64,000 nucleotides of DNA from Apium graveolens (lineage: Eukaryota; Streptophyta; Magnoliopsida; Apiales; Apiaceae). The notes under the pieces are model-generated. The model worked only from the letters and a program-made list of their open reading frames with translations. It ran no database searches and had not been told where the DNA came from. The stretch spans positions 228,063,739-228,127,738 of the forward strand of contig NC_133656.1 in NCBI RefSeq assembly GCF_009905375.1, given 5' to 3'. Shown here piece after piece: positions 47,601-59,354 of this stretch. The number at the start of each line of letters is the position of its first letter. Within the stretch, counting starts at the first letter, position 1. The position numbers were made by a program, and so were the translations under genes.

Positions 47601-49140
47601 ACTTCAGTCTTGCAATGTTGGGGAAACAGTGTTGGCGAGTAATTACCAATCCGGAGAACCTGGTAGCTAAAGTCTACAAGTCTAAATACTTTGCAGATAC
47701 AAATTTTTTGGAAACAAAAATGGGAGGGAGTCCTAGTTTCATCTGGCGAAGTATCATGGAAGCCAGGAACGTGGTTTCAGCAGGGTCAGCTTGGAGGATT
47801 GGTACTAGAAATGATATTAATATCCTTAATCAGCCATGGTTCAGTGACTGGGAGAATCCTTTTATTCTAACTTGGTCACCAGCAAACATTAATCAAAAAG
47901 TGGTGTCGCTATTCCATACTAGTACTAAAAATTGGGACTCAGAATTTATTCAAGACATTTTCGAGGAAATGGATCAGGAGTGTATCTCTTATACGGTGGT
48001 AGAACACACGAGCTCAGTAGTGATATTCTGTACTGGAAAATGGAGACATCAGGTCAATACACGGTTAGAATTGCCTACAAGTTGCTGCATAAACCAAAAA
48101 GGAGAATGAGGTACAACTGATAATGTGGAGTTTTAGAAAATGATGTGGAACATCTGAGCTCCTCCTAAGGTGTTAAACCTCATATGGAGATCAATTAATT
48201 ATTGTTTGCCAACAAAAACTCAGTTGCAGGCTAAACATGTGCAAATTAACAACTTGTGTCATGTTTATAACGAGGGCGAGGAGTCAATATTTCATGCTTT
48301 AGTCAATTGTAGGTATGCAGCTAGATGTTGGAAGCAATTCAACCCAGTTATTGACACATACACGACCATGGAGGTTCCTGTATGGTTGATATCGAGGTTG
48401 GAAAATCAGTCGAAGGAGAAGAAAGCGAAAATGCTCACCTTGTATTGGTCAATATGGAGAGCCAGGAATGACCTGGTCTGGAGTAATAAGCGTTGGCAGG
48501 AAATGAGAATTATAGCGAAAATTTGGGAATATCTTACATAGTGGGAAGTAGCTCAAAATAGAAAAGTTGGACCATCAATTCAGCCTATGTTTCCGGGCGA
48601 TGGTGCAGTGGTTTGGGCGAAGCCACAACTCGATGAAGTTAAGATATCGGTTGGCGCTGCTATTTTTGAAAATCTTGGCAAGTCAGGAATTGGAATCATT
48701 GCTCGAGGGAGAGAATGTCAGTTCCTCTCAGCATAAACCAGAATTTATCCAGAGGTTATGAAACCATCTTTAGCGGAGGCGATAGTTGTTAAGGAAGCAT
48801 TGAGTTGGGCTAAAACGATGAACTGACACTCTATTATCACCGAGACAGATTGCTTGACTATTGCTCAGATGATTCGAAGCTCTGCTGCTATGAGATCGAG
48901 GGTTGGACAGGTAGTAGATGAATGTCGGGATATGATTAGTAGTATGAACAACGTTAAGTTGTATTTTGTTAAACTATTTGCGAATATGTCGGCTCATGAA
49001 TTAACACGTGTGTCGCATATGTATCATGATCGTATTTTTGATTGAAGGTTTGTTCCAATTAATGTTATGCAATGTATGATGTTTGATTTGGAGTAATAAA
49101 ATTTAAATTTCGTCAAAAAAAATAAAATAATTTAAAGTCG
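44633..49140 (+). mobile_element. Degenerate L1-type LINE with 15-bp target duplication
   Basis: AATAATTCAAAGTCG (44633-44647) and AATAATTTAAAGTCG (49126-49140) are a 15-bp target duplication with one mismatch. The element between is 44648-49125 and ends in an A-rich tail (49114-49125). Only the ORF2 type of content is present. There is no gag-like ORF1 with a zinc knuckle, so the copy is probably 5'-truncated, as target-primed insertions often are. Confidence 0.88.
45049..49045 (+). pseudogene. LINE ORF2 remnant: endonuclease, reverse transcriptase, zf-RVT, RNase H
   Basis: Endonuclease: 45049 onward, MNALAWNYQGLASLGKTRF (the usual WNxxGL start), with GDFNNV near 45460 and LDRIL near 45630. 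RT: from about 46330, [50 protein letters not shown]. The catalytic box near 47080 reads FAND where the family has FADD. The zf-RVT-type linker follows at about 48170-48350 (WRSINYCLPTKTQLQ, with cysteines and His). The RNase H-like end is about 48620-49045. Frameshifts and stops are scattered, for example TGA at 45261-45263 where a tryptophan is expected, TAG at 45519, TAA near 46640 and TGA near 47293. Dead. Confidence 0.9.
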
Positions 49141-49179
49141 TATATACAGGGACATCAGGCTATGCGTTACAGTTTGATG

Positions 49180-49500
49180 GATATTTATCGATCGGGTCAT
49201 GTTCCCCGGCAATCGTGTGTTTAGTATAAGTTTTATCTAACATACTACTCCTGAGACGTCGGATCTATATTTTAAGGGTTCAGATGCAAGGAAATTTTTT
49301 TAGCGTTCCGCGGATATTTTCCGCGGAAGGGTTTTATCCCTTTTCGCGGAAAATATCCGCGGAAGGAGGAAAAACCCTTCCGTAAAAAAATTCCCTTGCA
49401 TCTGGACCCTTAAAATATTGATCTAAGGGTTCTGGAACAGTATGTTAGATATAACTTATTTGGCACGTGATTGTTAGGTTTTACCACCTTATCGATTAAT
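49180..49500. mobile_element. Foldback / MITE-like element with long inverted repeat
   Basis: The arms pair over roughly 140 bp each. The left arm (about 49180-49345) contains ATCTAACATACT, TTTTAAGGGTTCAGATGCAA and TTCCGCGGATATTTTCCGCG. The right arm contains the reverse complements of all three in reverse order. The loop is only about 10-15 bp near 49337-49350, so the whole piece could form a long hairpin. No ORF. Exact ends and target duplication are uncertain because outer pairing fades gradually. Confidence 0.75.
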
Positions 49501-50363
49501 AGGACAAGTATATTTTTCGTGTCTTAAGATAATATAAGAGTGTTGTGATAAAAATACTTCTTTGTTGTTTCTGATGGCATTAGAACATGCCGTTTGAGAG
49601 GGGGAGTATGTATAACATAAACATACTTATATATAGATTAAAATAGTTACAAATACGCACATATTGAAATATTGGCTTAAAATAGATTAATTTTGAAATT
49701 CAATCTTCCAAAATATTCACATACATGAATACTGTCCAAAATTTTAACGAAAAACAGATTTAAGAAACTTTTAAAAATTAATAAAGAAACATGTATATTC
49801 GGATTTATTTTTTAAACAGTATACATAATTTCAACATGCGTATTAAAAAAATAAAATGTGAATGTGCATGTTCAACATGTGCACTTTTTATTAATTTTTC
49901 AAAACTCCAATACACATCCATCATACGCATACGCGTGTTCAACGGATAATTTGAGCCAAAAATTCCGTCAAGTGACATTTTGGGCATTTGCCCCATATGG
50001 TGGTTATTTTAATTTTTCACCCTTTTTAATATATTTTTTTCAAAGTTGATTGTTAAATTTTAAATATAATCATTTATTTTATTTAGTTTACCCCTATTAT
50101 TACTTATAAATAATTTTATTAAATTATATTTTGAAATACTTTTCACAGATTATAATATAATATTAAATAGAAGACAATTACATGCGACAAATTATAGACA
50201 TATAAAAGATACTGACGAAAAGATACGTTCGTTCTTAATAATACCAGCATAAATCCCGTGCGATGCACGAGTTCCATTAATATTTTAAATTTTTATTTAT
50301 CCAGTTATATTATATTTTTAAAATATTTATATAAATATATAATGATTATAAATTTATAATAAA

Positions 50364-50585
50364 AATAATAGAATAACATGTGGTCGTAATTTAGTAGAAT
50401 AAATGGACTATTTCTAGTAGTTTAACAATTTAGTAGTTTAACAGATATATAACACTATTATTTATATCTTTTAATAATAGAATAAGTTGTATTCGTAGTT
50501 TAGTAGAATAAGTATATTATATTTAATAGTAGTTTAATAATTTAGTAGTTTATTAGATATATAATACTATTTATCTATTTTTATA
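50364..50585. repeat. About 110-bp imperfect tandem duplication
   Basis: AATAATAGAATAA, GTAATTTAGTAGAATAA, TAGTAGTTTAACAATTTAG and TAGATATATAACACTATT-like landmarks occur once from 50364 and again, diverged, from about 50475. Confidence 0.6.
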
Positions 50586-50923
50586 ATAATCAAAATTAGG
50601 TAATTATCATTGAACCAAATCGTTGAACCAAATTATCTCTATTTCGGCTATTATAGTATAATATAGTATAGATTCATTTCAGCCGTCCATTAACCATAGC
50701 CCATAGCCCATAGCCCAGACAAAACATATCAAACCGGTTTTTAAAAATTAGAAATCATATTATACACATCCGAGAGACTGAGACTTTGTCCACATGGTAT
50801 CGGAAAATCTTTTAAATAATATATAAGTGTATCTTTTTCGTTCAAAAAAGAATATCTGATGTCCTCGTAAACAACAAAAGCAAGTGATTAAAATTTTTGG
50901 ATTCTATGGATGCTATCGGTAAC

Positions 50924-51669
50924 ATGCACAAAAAATCCGGACCCGAAAATCTGGCCCAGCCCAATCCGGTCAAAATCCGGTCAAGTCTGGTCCGGTGAAA
51001 GCCCGGCCCGGGTCCCGGCCCGGGCTTCGAGCCTCGACGGGCCCTATATTTTTAGGCAAAGCCCGGCCCGATTAAAAACCCGAAAAAATCCGGTTATAAT
51101 CTGATTATTCTAATATATTTTCTTCTATATTTATAAATTCACATTTATTATAAATATAATAATACTTTAAACTCATTTATATTTACGTATTTGTGATTAA
51201 TAATATTATTTATATACTTCGTTGCATAAATAATAAAAGAAGATATAATAAGTACACTATATATATTTGGATATCATTGTTATCATAACAATGATAAAAC
51301 ATATTATTCTATAAACATGTTTATTTTTTACCGAACTTAAATGTTTTCAATGAAGTAATGTTTTCATAAAATATTTTATGTAAACTAATACATTTTTATG
51401 ATGATCTAATTGCTAACATATATATTTTTCGGAATCTCTAATAATACTCGATCCGATTTAAATTAGAAAAAAGCCCAGCCTGATCCAATCCGGCCCGATA
51501 AAAGCCCGGTTAGGCTCGCCTCGAGGGCTCAAACGGGCGCTGAAATTTTCGAAAAGCACGGCCCGACCCGACCTGGTCAATGTCAAAGCCCGAAAAGCCC
51601 GGTCCGGTCAAAATCCGGGATTTTTAAGCCGGTCAAAACCCGGCCCGGAGGGCCTTTTGTGCATCTCTG
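50924..51669. mobile_element. hAT-like non-autonomous element, GC-rich subterminal regions
   Basis: The left end begins ATGCACAAAA; the right end, reverse-complemented, begins CAGAGATGCACAAAA, fitting the CAGNG hAT terminus (the left CAGAG is not seen). Flanks TCGGTAAC (50916-50923) and TCGCTAAC (51670-51677) are an 8-bp target duplication with one mismatch, the hAT length. Both ends are packed with CCGG, GCCCGG and CCGGTCAAAATCCGG motifs in mixed orientation (about 50935-51075 and 51470-51655), while the centre is very AT-rich. No transposase. Confidence 0.65.
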
Positions 51670-51701
51670 TCGCTAACAGACTAGCAATTCAAAGTTATTG
51701 A

Positions 51702-51761
51702 GCATATGAACATGTTTTGCATTGATAATATGCATATGAACATGTTTTGCATTGATAATAT
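51702..51761. repeat. 30-bp tandem duplication
   Basis: GCATATGAACATGTTTTGCA and the following 10 bases (TTGATAATAT) occur at 51702-51731 and exactly again at 51732-51761, just beyond the hAT-like element. Confidence 0.9.
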
Positions 51762-53411
51762 GAGATTAAAGATTAACATAACATGTCCAATTTGCAGCTG
51801 CTGGCTAAAAAAGTTGTCGTTGGTATCATGATATTTCAATTTGGATCGTGAGATTTTCCTGATCAAAAAATTGGATAATGAAATTTCATTTTTTTGACGA
51901 ATAAGCATTCATTGGATTTTGATATGAATAATGAGATTTCAACCGGTTATTGGTTAATAAGAATGGAATGAATTTTTAATAAATTTCCAAAAAGCGCTAA
52001 ATGTTAGCAATAAAAATTAATTAAACATTTTTTAATCTTGATTTAAATTTAAACAAGATAAAATGGTATTGAAAAACTTGAGGGTAATAAGTTCAACAAA
52101 TAATTCTAAATATTGCATCATATCCAGTGTTCTAAAAGTCGGTGATTAGTCGGGATTAATCACCGAAAATAAATCGATTAAGTGAAAATCGCGTTAAAAA
52201 TCGTCGTTTACGAAAATCGGTCAAGAACAAAAAAAAATCGGATTAATCGGTCAAATATCGGCCTCATTGATAAAATATTAAAAAAATATATAGAAAAATA
52301 AAAAAGTATAAATTTGTAAAAAAAAATCATAAAAATATTATTTTCATATACATAATTAATATTTTAAATGGTTAAATAATGAACTCGTGAATTCATAAGT
52401 TTGATTCTAAGAATTGTATTTACTTTAATAATAGGGAAATTATTCAAAATACTATATTTATTAAACTTATTTATAAAAATATTAACATTTTTAAAGTTAT
52501 TTTCAAAAATATAATTTTTTAAGTTTATTTTAAAAAATACGTTTTGCAACCTTTAAAACATCTATGTAACTTAATTTCCAATATTAAAAATCTTGATTTC
52601 AAGGTTGCATTTGTTCCATTTCACGTTTGCAACACTTGGAACCTTAAAATTAACTTTGAAAAAAATAAAATAAAAGTTGCATAATAGGTCGCAGATGTTG
52701 CAACTCGTATATTTTAAAAAGGAAATCTAAAAAATGTATTTTTGAAAATAAGTTTAAAAATGACAGTATTTTCGAATTTTTTTTTAAAAAAATATGTTAT
52801 TTTTGAAAAAATTAATATTACATATTCTAAGTTTATTTGTATAAATATATAATAATATATATATATAATTAAAATAATATAATAATTACATATATTGATA
52901 TTTATATTTAAAAATAATATTAAATTATTTTCATCTAATGATCCAATTAATTATTTTAATTAATCTTCGGATGATACTTTCACTCCAATTCCCCTTTTTT
53001 TACTGGATCATGTAGTTCTTCTCTAATTTTTCATACACTTGGACTAAGAACTTCAGCTTTTAAATATTCAATATCAACTAATAAATAAAAATATTTTCCC
53101 CCTTTTGGCCTGATATATCGTATATACCAATCAAATTCTAAGATGTGGATATGCACTGTTGTCGTTTTCTGCATGCCATGTATAGTAGAACTTATAACAG
53201 TTCCAATGCTGCAACTATATAGACAAATAGGTAACGATGTATACAAAGGCGGCATAAACTATATAAAATGTGATTTTATAAACATATTAGAGAGGATATC
53301 CAACACATATTCTTCCCCAGGCTGTTAGCATCAGTTGAACAAAATATAAATAAACATGCAACAATGCATATTCTCTCATCATACCATATCTTTGTAGTTT
53401 GTACGTAGTGC
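51762..53411. other. AT-rich intergenic DNA upstream of the ABCB gene
   Basis: No gene. About 52130-52260 is rich in ATCGG, CGATTA and TCGGTCAA words and looks like a degenerate repeat of unknown family. The immediate ABCB promoter lies at the right end; no clear TATA box was chosen. Confidence 0.45.
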
Positions 53412-56400
53412 ATGGTGCTGAAAATGGCAGTGCAAAAGACTGATCAAGATGAGCCAAACAGAGAGGAAACAGAGGAGGACCTTAAGAAAGTTGCAGAGGG
53501 AGTGGCGTTTCGCGAGCTTCTGAGCTATGCAGATGGACTGGATTGGACGTTGATGGCGCTTGGTACGCTAGGATCGACTATCCATGGCCTCGCGCAACCT
53601 GTTGGCTACATGCTGCTCGGGAAAGCCCTTGATGCATTTGGTGAAAACATTAACAACGACGAGGCCATGGTTAAAGCGTTAAAGAAGGTAATGAAAGTGC
53701 AAAAAGTTTCAGGGTGTGAATTATTTGTGTAGTGATAATGCAGGGATTGTTAATGATGGGAAGTAACTCAGTTTTGGGATTGTTTGATTTATACAGGTTA
53801 TACCATTTGTGTGGTACATGGCCATTGCTACCTTTCCTGCTGGCATACTAGGTAATCTCTAACTTATAACTTGTGAGAACGATTTGAATTGAGGCGTCAA
53901 AAAGAGTGTTAAAGTGTCGCATAAAATAATGTGTCATATCATATACTCCCTCTATCCTATTTTTCATGTCTCTTTTCAAAAATAAAATACATATTAAAAA
54001 AAGGTTAGTTGGATAATATTTTCAACAAAATACCTCATTAAATGCATTGAAAAAAGAGAATAAATACTAATTTTAGAAACTCAAATCTTGGAAATAACAA
54101 ATCTAAGAATAATTTTGAAAAATTATGCTTAAATTTACATTGAAAGAGGAGAGGGACAAGTAATTTGGGATATTTTTTTTTTGAAAAGGAACATGTATAT
54201 TGGGATTGAGGGAGTAGAGATTGACAACCTTGAGGGCTAATCATTGAAACAAAATTTGATAAGAAGGGTGCCAAAAATACCGGTATTCAACAAGTACAAG
54301 ATAACATAATACTCCCTCTATTACAACCATTTCTTTACATTTTTTTTAATATTTCATCCAATTCTTTACATTTCAAAACTTACCAAAAATAGTCAATGGG
54401 TCCTATCACTTTCTCACTTTTCCACACTATTTTTACTCCACTATCTCCCTTTTATACATTAAAAATTAATGTTTCTTTCTCTTTTTCACTACTTTATACA
54501 TATTTTTTAGGGTTTGTCTAGTGTGCGCCTACGACATACATTAAGTACTAAATTCTATGAATTTGGAGTATTTTTATTGGTGAAATTGGTGTAAATGTAG
54601 GGGTTCATCAACATTTATGATTAAAAAACTAATCAAATTTTGACACATATGTTCTTATTGTATGCCCATGGGCACACAACAGAAAAATTTGTATTTCTTA
54701 ATCTCCATATCCGAACCAAACGTAAAGAAATGGTTTGGACGGAGGGAGTAACATTTACAATAAAATGCAATATCGACACCTATCGGAGATGCTCTGAGAA
54801 TGCACCAATAAATATTATACATTTATTCCACGTCCTTTGAAAGTTAATTATTTTATTTTATTTATATTTTATATGATTAGTTACAAATTTGAAATATTTG
54901 TACACGTGATGATCTTAAATTAAGATACTAAAGATACTAGCGCATCATGCATTTTTCTCTCTCTTTAATCTCAGTGTTGTATAATTTTGAGTACTCTAGT
55001 CGTAATTTAACAATAATACTATCCAGGTTAGAATTTCGATTATTTCACTATACTACTCTAGTCGTAATTTGACAATACCACTCTGGTCTTAATTTCAATT
55101 GTTTCATTATCTGTCTGAGGCTCCAAAGGACAATCAAGTTGTTTATAGAATCTTAGCTAGGCTTTAAGAAAATATAAGATACATAAATAATACACTAATG
55201 ACTTGCAGAGGTTGGATGCTGGATGTACACAAGTCAGAGGCAGGCAGCACGAATAAGACTGTCATTTCTGCGTGCAGTACTCAGACAGGATATTGGAGCT
55301 TTCGACACAGATTTAACCAGCGGTAAAATCACCAGCGGCATAAGCAACCACATGACTCTCATACAAGATGCTATTGGAGAGAAGGTACTTGCTATGCCTT
55401 GCTTCCGAGTGGAACATACCAAATATAGACCAAGCACTCATTCATTCTAATACTAATTTTTCTAACCAACAGTTGGGCCATTTTCTGTCATGCTTTGCAA
55501 CTTTCTTCTCTGGAGTTGTGATTGCTTTGATATCGAGTTGGGAAGTTTCACTCCTTTCACTACTGGTTGTTCCTCTGATTCTTATAATTGGAGCAACGTA
55601 TACCAAGAAAATGAGTGTCATTTCTGCTGCAAAGACATCGTTTTTGTCAGAAACCACAGCGATGGTTCAGCAGGTAACAAGATATTACCATTTTCTTCAA
55701 ATTATCTCACCCTAATTTATATGTATGAAGATCGAAATTTAAGATAATTAACCAGCTCATTTATGCTCTTGTTTTTTAACGTGGCAGACTATATCCCAAA
55801 TCAAAACAGTTTATGCATTTGTAGGAGAAAATTCTGCAGTCAAATCTTTTACAGAACAGTTGGAGAGACAATTAGTACTAAGCAGGGGAGAAGCATTGAT
55901 AAAAGGAGTTGGAACCGGTATGTTCCAAACTGTGACATTTTGTTCCTGGTCTCTGATTGTTTGGGTTGGAGCGGTTGTGGTTGCAGCTAGAAGATCCACC
56001 GGAGGAGATGTCCTAGCTGCAGTAATGAGCATTTTATTTGGAGCTATGTAAGCACAAATACAACATAATTATTCACCGGTAGAATTATATTGTAACTTAC
56101 AAATTTGGTTAATAGATATTTAATGGATTGCTTTTGTTTGAGTTTCAGAGCACTTACTTATGCTGCGCCAGACATGCAAATTTTCAATCAGGCCACAGCT
56201 GCAGGAAAGGAAGTGTTTGAGGTGATCAGAAGAAAATCAGCAATAAGTATCGACTCAAAAGGGAAGACACTGGAGCTAGTCGAGGGCAACATTGACATAC
56301 GTAACATACACTTTTCTTATCCATCCAGACCAGAGAAGCGCATACTTCAAGGGTTTTCATTGTCAATTCCAGCAGGAAAGGTGGTTGCTTTAGTGGGCAG

Positions 56401-59354
56401 TAGTGGCTGTGGGAAGAGCACTATCATCTCCCTATTGGCAAGATTCTATGATCCTGCAGAAGGTTTGAAACCAATACTACATTAGCTTTAAGGCCATATG
56501 TATTTATATATTGTACATGTTGTGTATAACAAAGAGCCTAATGAAGTGTAAAATCACACAGGAGAGATTTTCATTGACAACAACAACATAAAAGAACTTG
56601 ATTTGAAGTTCCTCAGGAAAAACATAGGAGTAGTTTCTCAGGAGCCATCACTATTTACGGGTACCATCAAGGATAACATGAAGTTAGGAAACAAAGATGC
56701 AGATGACCAACAGATTGAGAGTGCCGCAGTGATGGCAAATGCTCACTCTTTCATATCTCAACTTCCAAATCAATACTTAACAGAGGTCAGTTACTTATCC
56801 TTAGAGGTCTAAATTGTTATCCTTCCAGCTGTTATTTATCATTAGAAGCAAGAAACTTAGAACATTAAAGTACATATTGTATAAAATTATAAAATTTTGG
56901 ATACAGGTAGGACAAAATGGGGTGCAATTATCCGGTGGACAGAAACAGCGGATTGCAATAGCAAGAGCCATTCTAAAAAACCCTCCAATTCTTATGCTCG
57001 ATGAGGCAACAAGTGCACTTGATTCGGAATCAGAGAAGCTAGTGCAGAATGCGCTGGAGACTGCTATGCAAGGGAGAACTGTCATATTAATTGCACACAG
57101 GCTCTCAACCATTGTCAATGCAGATATGATCGTGGTTGTAGACAATGGGCAAGTTACAGAGTCAGGAAAGCACCATGATTTGTTAGATAGTAGCAAGTTC
57201 TATAACAACTTGGTTAACATGCAGAATATCACGGTAGAAGATAGCACAAGGTCTCTTGATACTAAAATTCACACAGCCTATTAACACATGTACTTTAAAA
57301 GATACATGTATTTGACAGAAATAAATTGAAAAAATTACAGGGTAATAGATGATGATGATGATGATGATGACGGAGAAACTGCTGGAACTGAGCTAAAGGA
57401 TTCATCTGAGAACCAGGAGAAACTAATCACACCTTCAGAGCTAATAAATAAACTTCCAGACTTTCTTGAGCAAGAAAAGCAGAAGGAAGAGAAGTCTTGG
57501 GATATATTCTTCAGACTCTGGTTTGGCTTAAACCGTAACGAGCTTGTAAAGACTGCTATTGGCACCTTTGCAGCAGCTTTTTCTGGAATCTCAAAACCTA
57601 TCTTCGGGTTCTTCATCATAACAATAGGAGTAGCATATTACAAGCCTGATTCAAAGGAAAAAGTAGGAAAATATTCATTAATCTTTTCCTCAATAGGATT
57701 GCTTTCACTGCTTAGCCATACTTTGCAGCATTACTTTTTTGGAGTCATAGGAGAGAAGGCCATGAGAAACCTAAGACAAGCTCTCTATTCAGGTAATGCG
57801 CTAAAATATTGCTTTATTATGAAAATATTTGTAAGTTTTCGTTAAGACATACACTTTAACCCTATGGCTATCTCTAATACAGCTGTGCTAAGCAATGAAT
57901 TAGCTTGGTTCGATAGCCCTAAGAATAGTGTCGGTTCGCTTACCTCACGAATCATCAGTGAAACCTCCACTGTGAAGACAATCATCTCTGATCGTATGTC
58001 TGTGATACTTCAATGCATTTCCTCAATACTCATTGCAACAATTGTTAGCTTGATAGTTAATTGGAGAATGGCACTAGTCGCTTGGGCTGTGATGCCTTGC
58101 CACTTCATTGGTGGACTAATTCAAGCCAAGTCCGCAAAAGGATTTTCAGGCGACAATGCTGCAGCACAATCAGAACTTGTTTCCCTTACTTCTGAAACCA
58201 CTGCAAACATAAGGACTGTTGTTTCCTTTTGTCATGAAGATAATATACTTCAGAAAGCCAGAGTGCAGCTTAAGAAATCAACAAGTAAGAACAGAAAGGA
58301 AAGTATTAAATACGGGATTATTCAAGGCATATCCCTTTTCTTATGGAATGTAGCTCATGCTATTGCCTTATGGTACACAACAGTCCTGGTTGAGAAAAAA
58401 CAAGCAAATTTTGAGAACGGAATTAGAGCGTATCAGATATTCTCCCTCACGGTACCCTCAATCACAGAGCTATGGACACTCATTCCCACTGTTGTCTCTG
58501 CAATCAGTGTATTAACTCCGGCATTTCAGACATTAGATCGACAAACAAAGATTGATCCGGATACCATAGAAGATCCACCTACCGAGAAGATCAATGGAGA
58601 AATTCAATTCCAAAACATTCATTTTCACTACCCACTAAGACCAGAGGTGACTATACTTAACAACTTTAGTTTGCACATTGAGGCTGGATCGAAAGTGGCT
58701 CTTGTTGGCCCAAGTGGCGCTGGAAAATCTTCAGTACTAGCCCTTCTGCTGAGATTTTATCTACCTAGAGAAGGTTCTATACTTATTGATGGAAAGAATA
58801 TCGAGAAGTACAACCTAAGAAAGTTAAGAACACAAATAGGGTTGGTCCAACAAGAGCCACTTCTTTTCAGTTGCTCAATCAGAGAGAACATCTGCTATGG
58901 AAATGAAGGAGCTTCTGAAACTGAAATTATAGAGGTATCGAAAAATTCCAACATTCATGAATTCATAAGCAATTTGCCATATGGATATGATACAGTAGTT
59001 GGAGAAAAAGGGTGCCAACTTTCTGGTGGACAAAAACAAAGAATAGCTATAGCTAGAACCTTACTCAAAAAGCCTGCAATAATGCTACTCGACGAGGCAA
59101 CAAGCGCCCTTGACGCGGAGTCTGAAAGTGCAGTAGTGCATGCTTTGGAATCGATACAACTCAACAGTGGTGGCTTGTTGACGAAAACTACACAGATTAC
59201 AGTTGCACATAGGCTTTCCACCATTAAAAATTCAGACACCATAGTTGTTATGGATAAAGGTTCTGTTGTGGAAATGGGTACACACTCAACCCTGAAACAT
59301 ATATCCGAAGGAGTTTACTCGAGATTCTACCGTCTTCAGAGTGTCAGGCATTAA
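53412..59354 (+). CDS. ABC transporter B family (P-glycoprotein/MDR-type full transporter), 10 exons, 1257 aa
   Basis: Exons: 53412-53687, 53797-53851, 55209-55384, 55473-55673, 55788-56047, 56149-56462, 56562-56785, 56907-57250, 57341-57792, 57883-59354; the sum is 3,774 nt, a whole frame. Layout is TMD1-NBD1-linker-TMD2-NBD2, the usual 1,250-1,300 residues. NBD1: Walker [11 protein letters not shown] (about residue 404), Q-loop SQEPSLF, signature LSGGQKQR, Walker [13 protein letters not shown] (about 530), H-loop IAHRLST. NBD2: [10 protein letters not shown] (about 1043), LSGGQKQR (about 1147), [12 protein letters not shown] (about 1168), VAHRLST. All catalytic residues are present. Such pumps export auxin, alkaloids or other amphipathic molecules, usually at the plasma membrane; the substrate cannot be read from sequence. 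ATG at 53412 is used; 53424 (AAAATGG) is an alternative. Exon 8 uses an atypical donor, GTCTCT. Confidence 0.94.
53946..54214. mobile_element. Stowaway-type (Tc1/mariner) MITE, 269 bp, ABCB intron 2
   Basis: Ends CTCCCTCTATCC and, on the other strand, CTCCCTCAATCCC, with TA on both sides (53944-53945, 54215-54216). The inverted repeat extends inward past CATGT and CTTTTCAAAAA. No coding capacity. Confidence 0.85.
54312..54748. mobile_element. Stowaway-type MITE, 437 bp, with a second MITE nested inside
   Basis: The left end CTCCCTCTATTACAACCATT and the reverse complement of the right end (CTCCCTCCGTCCAAACCATT) continue together through TCTTTAC. TA flanks both sides (54310-54311, 54749-54750). 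The unusual length comes from an insertion at 54511-54683. Confidence 0.85.
54511..54683 (+). mobile_element. MITE with palindromic-end family (copy 2), nested
   Basis: Begins GGTTTGTCTAGTGTGCGCC and ends GCCCATGGGCACACAACAG. It aligns along its length with the reverse complement of 25211-25399. The left palindrome has decayed (TGTGCGCCTACGACATACA) while the right one is kept. Confidence 0.7.
57348..57371 (+). repeat. GAT microsatellite coding eight aspartates in the ABCB linker
   Basis: Seven GAT codons and one GAC at the start of exon 9, in the linker between NBD1 and the second membrane domain. Confidence 0.95.

Noticed and set aside
50250..50285. CCCGTGCGATGCACGAG palindrome as a regulatory site
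   Set aside because: It looks like a fragment of a dispersed plant repeat and there is no gene next to it.
54784..54797. GGAGATGCTCTGAG as a second Harbinger-type end
   Set aside because: Matches the TIR core but no partner end or TTA/TAA duplication found nearby.
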